Positions 1-6,746 of a stretch of DNA of 8,267 nt are shown here, one piece after another. Position 1 is the stretch's first letter, and every line of letters starts with the position of its first letter. The stretch comes from Syntrophorhabdus sp. (GTDB lineage: Bacteria; Desulfobacterota; BSN033; UBA1163), in NCBI GenBank assembly GCA_020724025.1, contig DYHU01000164.1, positions 1 through 8,267 of the forward strand, read 5' to 3'. Under the pieces are notes generated by a model. It worked only from the letters and a program-made list of their open reading frames with translations, was not told the origin of the DNA and ran no database searches. A program made the translations under genes and the position numbers.

Positions 1-1602
<1,602 letters not shown>

Positions 1603-1611
1603 TCATTCCAT

Positions 1612-1902
1612 TCACTTCTCAATGACTGCAAGGACTTCGTCCTCCCGCATCATCAGATGTTCTTCTCCGTCGATCTTCACCTCCGTGCCTGCATACTTGG
1701 CAAAGAGGATCCGGTCGCCCTTCTTCACCTCCATCGGAATCTTTGTCCCGTCCTTCTTAACCCTTCCTGCTCCGACAGCGATCACCTTACCTTCGATCGG
1801 CTTCTCTTTGGCCGTATCGGGAATAATGATCCCGCCCTTCGTCTTTTCCTCCTCTTCCAACCTTTTGACGATGAGTCGGTCATGAAGTGGTCTGATTTGC
1901 AT
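1612..1902 (-). CDS. groES: Co-chaperonin GroES (10 kDa)
   Basis: The 96-residue lid protein forms a heptamer that caps GroEL and controls release of folded substrate. The start [14 protein letters not shown] is the classic GroES N-terminus. The mobile loop that contacts GroEL is visible around residues 16-32 ([14 protein letters not shown], with hydrophobic GGIII). The later [20 protein letters not shown] and the C-terminal [12 protein letters not shown] are also family-typical. Length is normal. The ATG at 1902 is preceded by GAAGGGAGGT (reverse of 1911-1920) at good spacing. It is the first gene of the groES-groEL operon and is read from the promoter at 1939-1967. Confidence 0.98.
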   Translation of the reverse strand: MQIRPLHDRLIVKRLEEEEKTKGGIIIPDTAKEKPIEGKVIAVGAGRVKKDGTKIPMEVKKGDRILFAKYAGTEVKIDGEEHLMMREDEVLAVIEK

Positions 1903-1938
1903 AGAGATAGACCTCCCTTCTGATCAAGTTTTGCAAAA

Positions 1939-1967
1939 TGTATAATCATCAAAACCCGGTTTGTCAA
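1939..1967 (-). promoter_or_regulatory. sigma70-type promoter of groES-groEL
   Basis: Read on the minus strand: -35 TTGACA (1962-1967), a 17-bp spacer, and -10 TATACA (1939-1944). The expected transcription start is near 1932, giving a leader of about 30 nt before the groES Shine-Dalgarno. A 10-bp palindrome, TTTTGCAAAA (1929-1938), sits at the expected start. No CIRCE (TTAGCACTC-N9-GAGTGCTAA) and no convincing sigma32 site are visible, so heat-shock control, if present, is by another route. The promoter call rests on hexamer match and spacing only. Confidence 0.7.
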
Positions 1968-2011
1968 CCCTCCGGCTTTTCAGGCCAAGGTTTATTATTG
2001 AATTTTATGAC

Positions 2012-2017
2012 TATAAT
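2012..2017 (+). promoter_or_regulatory. Possible -10 box upstream of the MetE-core gene
   Basis: A perfect TATAAT occurs on the plus strand, but the sequence about 17 bp upstream (GGTTTA) is a poor -35. If used, transcription would start near 2024 and give a leader of about 255 nt that passes through the nested hairpins before the ATG at 2280. Weakly supported. Confidence 0.25.
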
Positions 2018-2036
2018 CATACAGTTAGGAAACAGG

Positions 2037-2235
2037 GGGATGTTTTCTATCTATAACCTCTTAGTTACGAAGGATAAACGGTTTGTCGAATATGTAACTC
2101 AGGGCTTTAGTCCCGCCCTGGCGGGAAAAAATCAGCCCTGCCCGCCCCGCTTCGCGGAGCGAGGCCGGGGAAGGGCTGAGTTACAGGTTATGGTTAACTT
2201 AAACACCCGTAACTGAGGGATTGCTTTCTATCTAT
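2037..2235. mobile_element. Candidate miniature element: nested palindromes with inverted ends and flanking direct repeats
   Basis: No gene lies here. A 10-bp end CTTAGTTACG (2060-2069) is matched in inverted orientation by CGTAACTGAG (2208-2217) with one mismatch. Outside these ends are imperfect direct repeats: 2037-2054 and 2217-2235 share GGGAT and an exact TTTCTATCTAT (2044-2054, 2225-2235). Inside are ATAACCT/AGGTTAT (2053-2059/2185-2191), GTAACTCAG/CTGAGTTAC (2094-2102/2176-2184), TCCCGCC/GGCGGGA (2111-2117/2120-2126) and TCAGCCCT/AGGGCTGA (2132-2139/2172-2179). The inverted ends plus flanking duplication resemble a MITE-like insertion, but the 18-19 bp direct repeats would be long for a target duplication. 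No transposase is present. Confidence 0.4.
2094..2184 (+). repeat. Nested palindrome block with alternative hairpins
   Basis: Hairpin A pairs CAGGGCT (2100-2106) with AGCCCTG (2134-2140) around an inner perfect 7-bp stem, TCCCGCC/GGCGGGA, with a 2-base loop. Hairpin B pairs TCAGCCCT (2132-2139) with AGGGCTGA (2172-2179) around CCCCG/CGGGG (2145-2149/2166-2170). A and B both need 2134-2139, so they cannot form together. GTAACTCAG/CTGAGTTAC encloses both. No U-run follows either stem on either strand, so it is not a standard rho-independent terminator. Confidence 0.75.
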
Positions 2236-2279
2236 GGAATCTTGTTGATTTTTTTTAAAAAAAGGTTTATGAAAAGTCT

Positions 2280-3317
2280 ATGAAATTTACACATCCATTC
2301 ATCGCCACAAGCATCGGGTCTTTCCCCCATCTTGATGAAAGAGAAGTATTGCCTATCATCCTTCGGGATTTTCCCCATATCCCTTTCTGGCCACAGTTGC
2401 CCAAACGCTCCTTCCTCGAGGGGATGGTAGCCCAGTATTCCGAGGGTTTCCCCTCCCTGAAATTGGATGAAAAAGAACAGAGGCTCTGGGTTGATACCTC
2501 TTCGGGGTTTGAAAAGGAAGTGGAAAGATTCTATCAATCGATAGAGAAGGAGGATCTCGAGTTCTTTCGGATATCCGAAGATTACGCCAGGGGTCTTTGC
2601 CTCCTTAAAGACCTCTCCCGGGAGGAAGTTCGAAAAAAGATCAAATACATCAAGGGCCAGGTCACAGGGCCCATCACCTTCGGGCTTGCTTTAACCGATC
2701 AGGAAAAGAGACCGATCTTCTACGATCCGACTTGGAAAGAGATTCTCATCCAACACGTCTCATTCAAAGCCCAATGGCTGGAGAAGAAATTCCACGATCT
2801 CTTTCCTGGAATCCCGACGATCATCTTTTTCGATGAACCCGGTCTCTCCGCCTTTGGCTCCGCTTTTTCAGGCCTGAACCAAGAGGATGTGATCCTCTCC
2901 CTCAACCAATGCTTCACCGCTGTCGAAGGATTAAAAGGGGTTCACTGTTGCGGAAATACCGACTGGAGCCTGCTTCTTTCCACCGAACTCGACATCCTCA
3001 GTTTCGATGCCTACGGATATCTTGAAAATCTTTCCCTCTATCCGAAGGAATTAGGAGCTTTTCTCGAGCGAGGAGGGATTTTGGCCTGGGGTATCGTCCC
3101 AACGAGTGAGGATGTGTTAAAAGAGGACGCTCAGAGTCTGGTGAAGCGTTTCAGGAAAGGGGTTGAGATACTTTCAAAAGAAGGAATCGATCCGGCGCTC
3201 CTGGAGAGGGCGATCCTCACCCCCAGTTGCGGCACCGCCTCCCTTCCTATCCCGCTTGCCGAACGGGTGTGCCAACTTACAGCAGAAGTCTCGAAGAGAC
3301 TGAGGGAAAAAAAGTAG
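2280..3317 (+). CDS. MetE-core-type (cobalamin-independent methionine synthase family) methyltransferase, 345 aa
   Basis: A TIM-barrel protein of the UROD/MetE superfamily, matching only the catalytic C-terminal half of MetE (full MetE is about 750 aa). The N-terminal ATSIGSFP (residues 9-16) matches the TTIGSFP that opens the MetE catalytic domain, and FFDEPGLS (183-190) matches its IDEPAL segment. Zinc ligands are visible: H222 and C224 in VHCCGNTDW and C317 in LTPSCGTAS. The fourth MetE ligand, a Glu, aligns with D243 in DILSFDAYG. Such core proteins lack the domain needed for methyl-folate use. Some (core-MetE of Dehalococcoides, Mes families) make methionine from methyl-corrinoid donors, and that role is inferred here. 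A methylcobamide methyltransferase of MtaA/UROD type is the alternative, since HxCGNT also occurs there. The ATG at 2280 is the first start after an in-frame stop; AAGG at 2262-2265 is a distant, weak ribosome site. Confidence 0.85.
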   Translation: MKFTHPFIATSIGSFPHLDEREVLPIILRDFPHIPFWPQLPKRSFLEGMVAQYSEGFPSLKLDEKEQRLWVDTSSGFEKEVERFYQSIEKEDLEFFRISEDYARGLCLLKDLSREEVRKKIKYIKGQVTGPITFGLALTDQEKRPIFYDPTWKEILIQHVSFKAQWLEKKFHDLFPGIPTIIFFDEPGLSAFGSAFSGLNQEDVILSLNQCFTAVEGLKGVHCCGNTDWSLLLSTELDILSFDAYGYLENLSLYPKELGAFLERGGILAWGIVPTSEDVLKEDAQSLVKRFRKGVEILSKEGIDPALLERAILTPSCGTASLPIPLAERVCQLTAEVSKRLREKK

Positions 3318-3379
3318 TGGAATAATGGAAAACTGGAATTTCGAGGAAAAACCCAGCATTCCATTATTTCAATATTCCA
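3318..3379. repeat. Convergent intergenic inverted repeat of TGGAAT/ATTCCA units
   Basis: The 62 bp between the two convergent stop codons contain AATAATGGAA (3321-3330) paired perfectly with TTCCATTATT (3359-3368). Outside this, TGGAATA (3318-3324) and TATTCCA (3373-3379) are also complementary. Further GGAAT/ATTCC copies lie between. There is no GC-rich stem with a U-run. It may act as a shared 3' end for both transcripts, but that is inference. Confidence 0.6.
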
Positions 3380-3874
3380 TCACTCATCTGGTTCGTCCTG
3401 CAATAGCCGACTGATCTTGTCCGGGTTTCGTGACTTGTATATTTTCAGAAGATTACGATAACCGTTGAGATCAAACTCAACTCCTTCCTTGAGCACGGGA
3501 AAGAGGAACTTGATCAATATTGTCATGAGGAGGTGAATGGCTTCGTGCCGTGTGCGCTTGCTCCTGGTCATGGCATTAAAGAATTGAAACGCTTCGATGG
3601 GGTTCCGGTCTTCCACCTGTTTTTCGGCAGCAGCATGAAAAGTGATATGCAAAAACGGATTAACCTCGCTTTCCGGGTCGAACTGGCGATCAGCCAGGAC
3701 GTCAGCAAATTCAAACTGATTAAAGTACTCATCGGAGTGGGCAAGCATGATTTTCGCCAGCCGTTGTTCCTCTTCGTCAAGGCCCTCTAACTGCCCGCTT
3801 TTGGCCTTCTGCCATAGAAAATGAAAGTGTTGTCGGTTTGATTCCCGAAAGGCGTCAAATAACGTATCCGTCAT
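3380..3874 (-). CDS. DUF1841 family protein, 164 aa
   Basis: A soluble, acidic, helical protein of unknown function. I recognise it as a likely DUF1841 member from the central NPFLHITFH (residues 72-80) followed by AAAEKQVEDRNP (81-92), and from the histidine-bearing RHEAIHLLMTIL (109-120). The preceding FADVLADRQFDPESEV also fits the family. The histidine pairs at 76/80 and 110/114 could bind metal, but this is speculation. No signal peptide or membrane segment is seen. The ATG at 3874 has a good Shine-Dalgarno, AGGAAAGGA (reverse of 3883-3891). It stands alone, convergent with the MetE-core gene and 266 bp downstream of the antitoxin gene, so the context does not suggest a role. Confidence 0.75.
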   Translation of the reverse strand: MTDTLFDAFRESNRQHFHFLWQKAKSGQLEGLDEEEQRLAKIMLAHSDEYFNQFEFADVLADRQFDPESEVNPFLHITFHAAAEKQVEDRNPIEAFQFFNAMTRSKRTRHEAIHLLMTILIKFLFPVLKEGVEFDLNGYRNLLKIYKSRNPDKISRLLQDEPDE

Positions 3875-4042
3875 TTTTATATTCCTTTCCTGAATAGAAC
3901 CATCTCATTTAATTTAGCTTTCACAAAAATGCGAGAAACCTATCAGGCCATTCTTTTTCATCTAAGAATAGAACATGATGTTTCAGTCCTTCCATTCCCT
4001 TAAAACATCCTATCGACCGCCATCCGAAATCTTGAAGAGCGG

Positions 4043-4097
4043 TTTACCCCGTTAGAAAGGACGGGGCTTTAAACCCCGCCCTTTCTAACGGGGTAAA
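4043..4097. repeat. Long perfect hairpin, REP/MITE-like
   Basis: Arms 4043-4060 (TTTACCCCGTTAGAAAGG) and 4080-4097 are perfectly complementary over 18 bp. The 19-base centre is itself nearly palindromic: CGGGG-c-TTT against AAA-CCCCG, with one bulged base. Almost all 55 bases can therefore pair. The A/T-run is on the wrong side for a rho-independent terminator on either strand. It sits between the antitoxin stop and the DUF1841 start. Its core resembles 2102-2119. Confidence 0.85.
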
Positions 4098-4140
4098 AAG
4101 GAAAAAAAGCGCATAGAATCCTTAAGATGTACTGTTTCTT

Positions 4141-4959
4141 TTAAATCCCCATTAACTCCGCTGAGTCAGTGTAAGGAATAATTGCTCCGTTGGGCTGTTT
4201 CTTCCAGATTTTTTCTTTATGGGCGGCATCATATACCAATCGCTCTGTAGGAAGTTTCAGGGCAATCCTGGCGATAATTCTTCTTTCTTCAGGGCTAAGA
4301 GGTTCAGCCCTCGACTCATCGGCCTTTATGATGTCATCAATCAAGTCTTTATAATTATTCAACTGAGGCCCGTAAGGAAGAGCAGCATAGGTGGAACCGG
4401 TCATGCTTTCCCCTGTTTCCCGGTGTGCTACCATATCTGCATACCACAGGTATTTTGCTGCAAAAAGCATCTTATCGTTTTTCTTTAAAATATGTCTTCC
4501 AAGGACGGACTCAAATTCTTTCAATACCAGCTTTATCCTTGGAATTAAAAAATCCCTGTTTCCCGTGAAATGATCACCAATGTTTCCACCTCTCAAAGCA
4601 ATACGAAGAGCATAATCCATGGATTTGCTCTGGATGGAACCTCCTTCCCACCTCTTTATGCTGGCAATTCCCACATTCATTCGCTCGGCAAGGGTCGCTT
4701 GAGTTAAGTTCATCTTTCTTCTTCCTTCAACGATCTCTTTACTTGTCAACAAACCAACTGATTTACGATAGGCATCAGCAATAGTCTTCTGAATGGTATC
4801 CGTTTGTTCAGCTGTACCCGCTTTTGTCCTGCACACCCTACACATATATTGTTCCACGTGAACTTTTATGCTAACACCCCGAAAATTAATTTTTTCTGTG
4901 GTTTGTCTAATCACCATTTTCCCATGTCCCTTAGGACATTCTATTTTTACATCTCTCAT
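4141..4959 (-). CDS. Chimeric antitoxin: MqsA/YgiT-type zinc finger + HTH + Panacea (SocA/DUF4065) domain, 272 aa
   Basis: Antitoxin and probable autorepressor of the upstream toxin. The N-terminal zinc-finger region holds C8 and H12 (CPKGH) and C40/C43 (MCRVC), a Cys3His set where MqsA has four Cys. Residues 72-122 are an Xre-type HTH (EIVEGRRKMNLTQATLAERM, then ASIKRWEGG). Residues about 164-272 match the Panacea/SocA fold (KYLWYADMVAHRETGESMTG, then YAALPYGPQL). Panacea is known as a domain that neutralises many unrelated toxins, and in MqsA the zinc domain holds the toxin, so two neutralising modules may be fused here. The ATG at 4959 is chosen because it lies one base after the toxin stop, has AGGTGA upstream, and gives the usual YgiT start. 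An in-frame start at 5031 would add 24 residues that overlap the toxin gene. AT-rich relative to flanking genes. Confidence 0.85.
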   Translation of the reverse strand: MRDVKIECPKGHGKMVIRQTTEKINFRGVSIKVHVEQYMCRVCRTKAGTAEQTDTIQKTIADAYRKSVGLLTSKEIVEGRRKMNLTQATLAERMNVGIASIKRWEGGSIQSKSMDYALRIALRGGNIGDHFTGNRDFLIPRIKLVLKEFESVLGRHILKKNDKMLFAAKYLWYADMVAHRETGESMTGSTYAALPYGPQLNNYKDLIDDIIKADESRAEPLSPEERRIIARIALKLPTERLVYDAAHKEKIWKKQPNGAIIPYTDSAELMGI

Positions 4960-4960
4960 A

Positions 4961-5329
4961 TTATTCACCTGCTTTGCCCTTCCTCTCCTCATGCAAAGAT
5001 ACAACCCACATCCTTTGTCCTTTGAAGGCAAACTTCAAATAGATTATGCCTCCAAAATGTGTACTTGCCCATCGAAAGGTGAAAAGCTCGCAATCGAGAA
5101 TGTCACTTTCATACGATTTTCGTGGTGGATACCCACCAGCATAATCATCAGGTGTTATCTCTTCCAGAAGATTGACGAGAATATTGGAAATACCTTCGAT
5201 GGTAAATCCTAATTTTAATACATCAGCGGCGACACTAACCGGATTCAAGATGGAAATTCGATTCTCCGATACCGCCTCTTTTGCCTGTTTTATCTTACGG
5301 TTGATTTCTTTATGAGAAGGGCGATCCAT
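4961..5329 (-). CDS. MqsR-like type II toxin, 122 aa
   Basis: Probable mRNA-cleaving toxin of the RelE-fold MqsR type. Similarity is by eye: KLGFTIEGISNILVNL (39-54) corresponds to MqsR LGLDFDGMCNVIIGL. The C-terminal GGIIYLKFAF then WVVSLHEE (93-115) corresponds to GQVYLKITV then LIVSFKEK. The MqsR catalytic Tyr aligns with Y97, while the late Lys aligns with H113. About 25-30 extra residues precede the match. The order toxin first, antitoxin second, with a 1-bp gap, is that of mqsRA. The ATG at 5329 is the only plausible start after an upstream in-frame stop. It has no Shine-Dalgarno and lies 4 bases from the -10 box, suggesting a leaderless transcript. Another RelE-superfamily toxin is possible; the toxin role is strongly supported by its neighbour. 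Confidence 0.7.
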   Translation of the reverse strand: MDRPSHKEINRKIKQAKEAVSENRISILNPVSVAADVLKLGFTIEGISNILVNLLEEITPDDYAGGYPPRKSYESDILDCELFTFRWASTHFGGIIYLKFAFKGQRMWVVSLHEERKGKAGE

Positions 5330-5333
5330 ATCT

Positions 5334-5363
5334 ATTATGGTGTCAATTGATACCTTTTGTCAA
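5334..5363 (-). promoter_or_regulatory. Promoter of the toxin-antitoxin operon
   Basis: On the minus strand: -35 TTGACA (5358-5363), an 18-bp spacer, and -10 CATAAT (5334-5339). The -10 ends four bases before the toxin ATG, so the predicted start of transcription falls on the ATG itself. A second TTGACA lies in the spacer (5340-5345 on this strand). The call rests on hexamer match only. Confidence 0.6.
5339..5354. promoter_or_regulatory. Putative operator palindrome of the TA operon
   Basis: GGTGTCAATTGATACC is palindromic except for one mismatched pair: a perfect TCAATTGA core with GGT/ACC outer arms. It fills most of the spacer and touches the -10 box, so a bound repressor would block RNA polymerase. 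The HTH of the adjacent antitoxin is the obvious candidate ligand. It does not match the published MqsA site (AACCT-N-AGGTT) closely. Confidence 0.55.
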
Positions 5364-5738
5364 CAAAAAAATTAGGCAACCCATGCATTCAAGTCGAAAA
5401 TAATGCGGTGATCATAATTTGTGGCCACCTCCTAGAAACCATCTTGAGGTGCCCATTTGAACTTTTTTTTAGACCTAATCGCTTTGGAAATCAACTATAA
5501 AAGATGGCGAATTGATTCGAAGTAAGCTCGATTTTTAGAAGTATTTCCCGAATGAAGGGGGCTGGTCAGGCCCCTTCATACATAAAATCACTGCGAGAAA
5601 TGTTAGAGGGCACCCTATGCTTGCCTGCGGTAGGCAGGGACTCCCGAATCGCGTTGCACAGAATACCGGTTCTACAAATAATCTACACGATGTCTTTTAC
5701 GCTATGCTCTATGCCCTATACCCTCTGCCTTTTGCCCT
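5364..5738. other. Gene-free spacer with small hairpins and repeats
   Basis: No open frame here shows family features or a ribosome site. Visible structures are TGGCCACCTC/GAGGTGCCCA (5422-5431/5446-5455, one mismatch) and ATGAAGGGG/CCCCTTCAT (5552-5560/5571-5579, perfect 9 bp, 10-base loop). There is also a small TGCCT/AGGCA hairpin inside CTTGCCTGCGGTAGGCAGG (about 5620-5638) and the heptamer tract at 5702-5743. A run of eight T at 5463-5470 follows the first hairpin by seven bases, too far for a classic terminator. Confidence 0.6.
5552..5579. repeat. Perfect 9-bp hairpin
   Basis: ATGAAGGGG pairs with CCCCTTCAT across a 10-base loop. No U-run follows on either strand. It has no nearby gene start, and its role is unknown. 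Confidence 0.6.
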
Positions 5739-5743
5739 TTATT
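5702..5743 (+). repeat. Degenerate heptamer tandem repeat
   Basis: Six consecutive 7-base units: CTATGCT, CTATGCC, CTATACC, CTCTGCC, TTTTGCC, CTTTATT. They decay from a CTATGCC-like consensus. The tract runs into the stop codon of the tautomerase gene (minus strand, 5739-5741). Units are far too short and direct for CRISPR; this is a simple-sequence tract. Confidence 0.65.
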
Positions 5744-5930
5744 GGTCCAACTTGGAGAGGGGCACACCTCCATATCCTATATTCTCTTTGGGAACTTCAT
5801 TGAGGATAATTCTAACCTTATCCGCTGGAATCTGAAGTGTCTCGACAATGGCATCCGTCACTTTCTTAATGAGTTGTTCCTTCTTCTCCTGTGTTCTTCC
5901 TTGAATCAGGCTAATCTGAACGATGGGCAT
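5739..5930 (-). CDS. 4-oxalocrotonate tautomerase family enzyme, 63 aa
   Basis: A small tautomerase that acts as an oligomer, with the N-terminal proline as catalytic base after Met removal. The start MPIVQISLIQGR is diagnostic. With Pro as residue 1, R11 and R39 match the catalytic arginines of 4-OT, and the total of 62 residues equals the canonical length. The GYGGVP near the end matches the GIGGE region, but the usual Phe50 is Ile, so substrate use may differ. Its true substrate is unknown; many such proteins are annotated only by fold. The ATG at 5930 is fixed by the catalytic proline and by AAAGGAG (reverse of 5937-5943). A longer in-frame reading to 6041 only translates the palindromic repeat. 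It lies 67 bp after the B3/4 gene and is probably co-transcribed. Confidence 0.93.
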   Translation of the reverse strand: MPIVQISLIQGRTQEKKEQLIKKVTDAIVETLQIPADKVRIILNEVPKENIGYGGVPLSKLDQ

Positions 5931-5948
5931 AGGTTTCTCCTTTCTATG

Positions 5949-5996
5949 CCCCTCACCCTTCCTCTCTCCCCCGAGGGGAGAGGGCGGGGTGAGGGG
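5949..5996. repeat. CCCCTCACCC palindromic dispersed repeat
   Basis: Outer arms CCCCTCACCC (5949-5958) and GGGTGAGGGG (5987-5996) are perfect. The inner arms CTCTCCCC (5964-5971) and GGGGAGAG (5975-5982) are perfect with a 3-base loop. I recognise this as the widespread REP-like sequence of many bacterial genomes that translates as LTPPSPLGGE. It begins one base after the B3/4 stop codon and ends six bases before the tautomerase Shine-Dalgarno. Confidence 0.85.
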
Positions 5997-5997
5997 G

Positions 5998-6663
5998 TTA
6001 AGGTTTAAAGACTCTTGACCACGAATCTTTCCCGTTCCCAAATTTTTCTAAAATCTCAAGGGCCAACTCGATTCCATGGGCCACAGGTTCTTCTCCAATC
6101 CCGGGTGCCGTAAAGACATAGACCACGATATTTCTGCTCGATGGATCGACCTTCGTTCGAAAATCAGGGCCTTGGAAGAGAGAGCAGACAATTTCTTTCT
6201 CATCTCGAAGAACGATCTCGTCTCTCTTACAGAAAATTGTCTTGCCTGAAACAGCCTGAAATCTTTCTCCCTCCTGGGCAAGGTCGAGCCTCCATGCACC
6301 CTCAAAACGATCCAGGTCCTGAATGGCCATCAAAATTCCATGATTCATCTCTGCTATGATATGAGTATCGATATAGAGATTGTGGATGGGGAATCCCATC
6401 TCAACGGTCCGCTTCAAGTGACCCGGAAGGGGACAGGGATATCCCCATTCTTTAAAAAATTGATCGTAAAGTTGGATGCGCCCTTCGATCTCGGAAAGAT
6501 GGGTCCTCCTTTTCATCTTTCTCAGGAGTTCCCTTTTGTGGAGTTTGAAGTCTTCGTTCTTCTCAAAATAGGCGCAGTCCTGAACGGTTCCGATCCCAAA
6601 ACCAAGATCAGGAAATTTTTGTCGGTAAGCATCCGTGATGGTAAGAGAGACTTCTTGTTGCAT
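5998..6663 (-). CDS. B3/4 (PheT tRNA-binding-like) domain protein, 221 aa
   Basis: A stand-alone protein carrying the B3/4 domain otherwise found in the beta subunit of phenylalanyl-tRNA synthetase, where that region forms the editing site. Family features are LTITDAYRQKFPDLGFGIGT (7-26), then FPIHNLYIDTHIIAEMNHGI (91-110), the acidic IQDLDRFEGAWRLDLAQEGERF (114-135), and FQGPDFRTKVDPSSRNIVVYVFTA (163-186), in the order of PF03483. Stand-alone members are mostly uncharacterised; a role in tRNA quality control is only inference. The ATG at 6663 is preferred. An in-frame TTG nine bases upstream is possible, and no clear Shine-Dalgarno precedes either. It is followed by a tautomerase gene in the same direction and preceded by a 262-bp repeat-filled spacer. 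Confidence 0.85.
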   Translation of the reverse strand: MQQEVSLTITDAYRQKFPDLGFGIGTVQDCAYFEKNEDFKLHKRELLRKMKRRTHLSEIEGRIQLYDQFFKEWGYPCPLPGHLKRTVEMGFPIHNLYIDTHIIAEMNHGILMAIQDLDRFEGAWRLDLAQEGERFQAVSGKTIFCKRDEIVLRDEKEIVCSLFQGPDFRTKVDPSSRNIVVYVFTAPGIGEEPVAHGIELALEILEKFGNGKDSWSRVFKP

Positions 6664-6746
6664 AGTAATCAATTATGACGGGGGCGACACTCCGACCCAC
6701 GGAAATAGTCTTTGGGTTACGGTTACGAAGCCCGTTTCGGTTGATA

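Noticed and set aside
4960..5031. Longer antitoxin start giving 296 aa
   Set aside because: It would overlap the toxin by 71 bases and add residues not found at the usual YgiT/MqsA N-terminus. The ATG at 4959 has a good Shine-Dalgarno and is one base after the toxin stop.
5422..5470. Rho-independent terminator
   Set aside because: The T-run begins seven bases after a stem that has a mismatch and a 14-base loop, and no plus-strand gene ends here.
5702..5743. CRISPR array
   Set aside because: Units are 7 bases with no spacers.
5552..5835. Plus-strand frames of 72-83 codons across the heptamer tract
   Set aside because: Their translations come from simple repeats and from antisense of the tautomerase gene; no ribosome site or family match.
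5931..6041. N-terminal extension of the tautomerase to 100 aa
   Set aside because: The extension translates the CCCCTCACCC palindrome. The catalytic proline must follow the initiator Met, which fixes the start at 5930.
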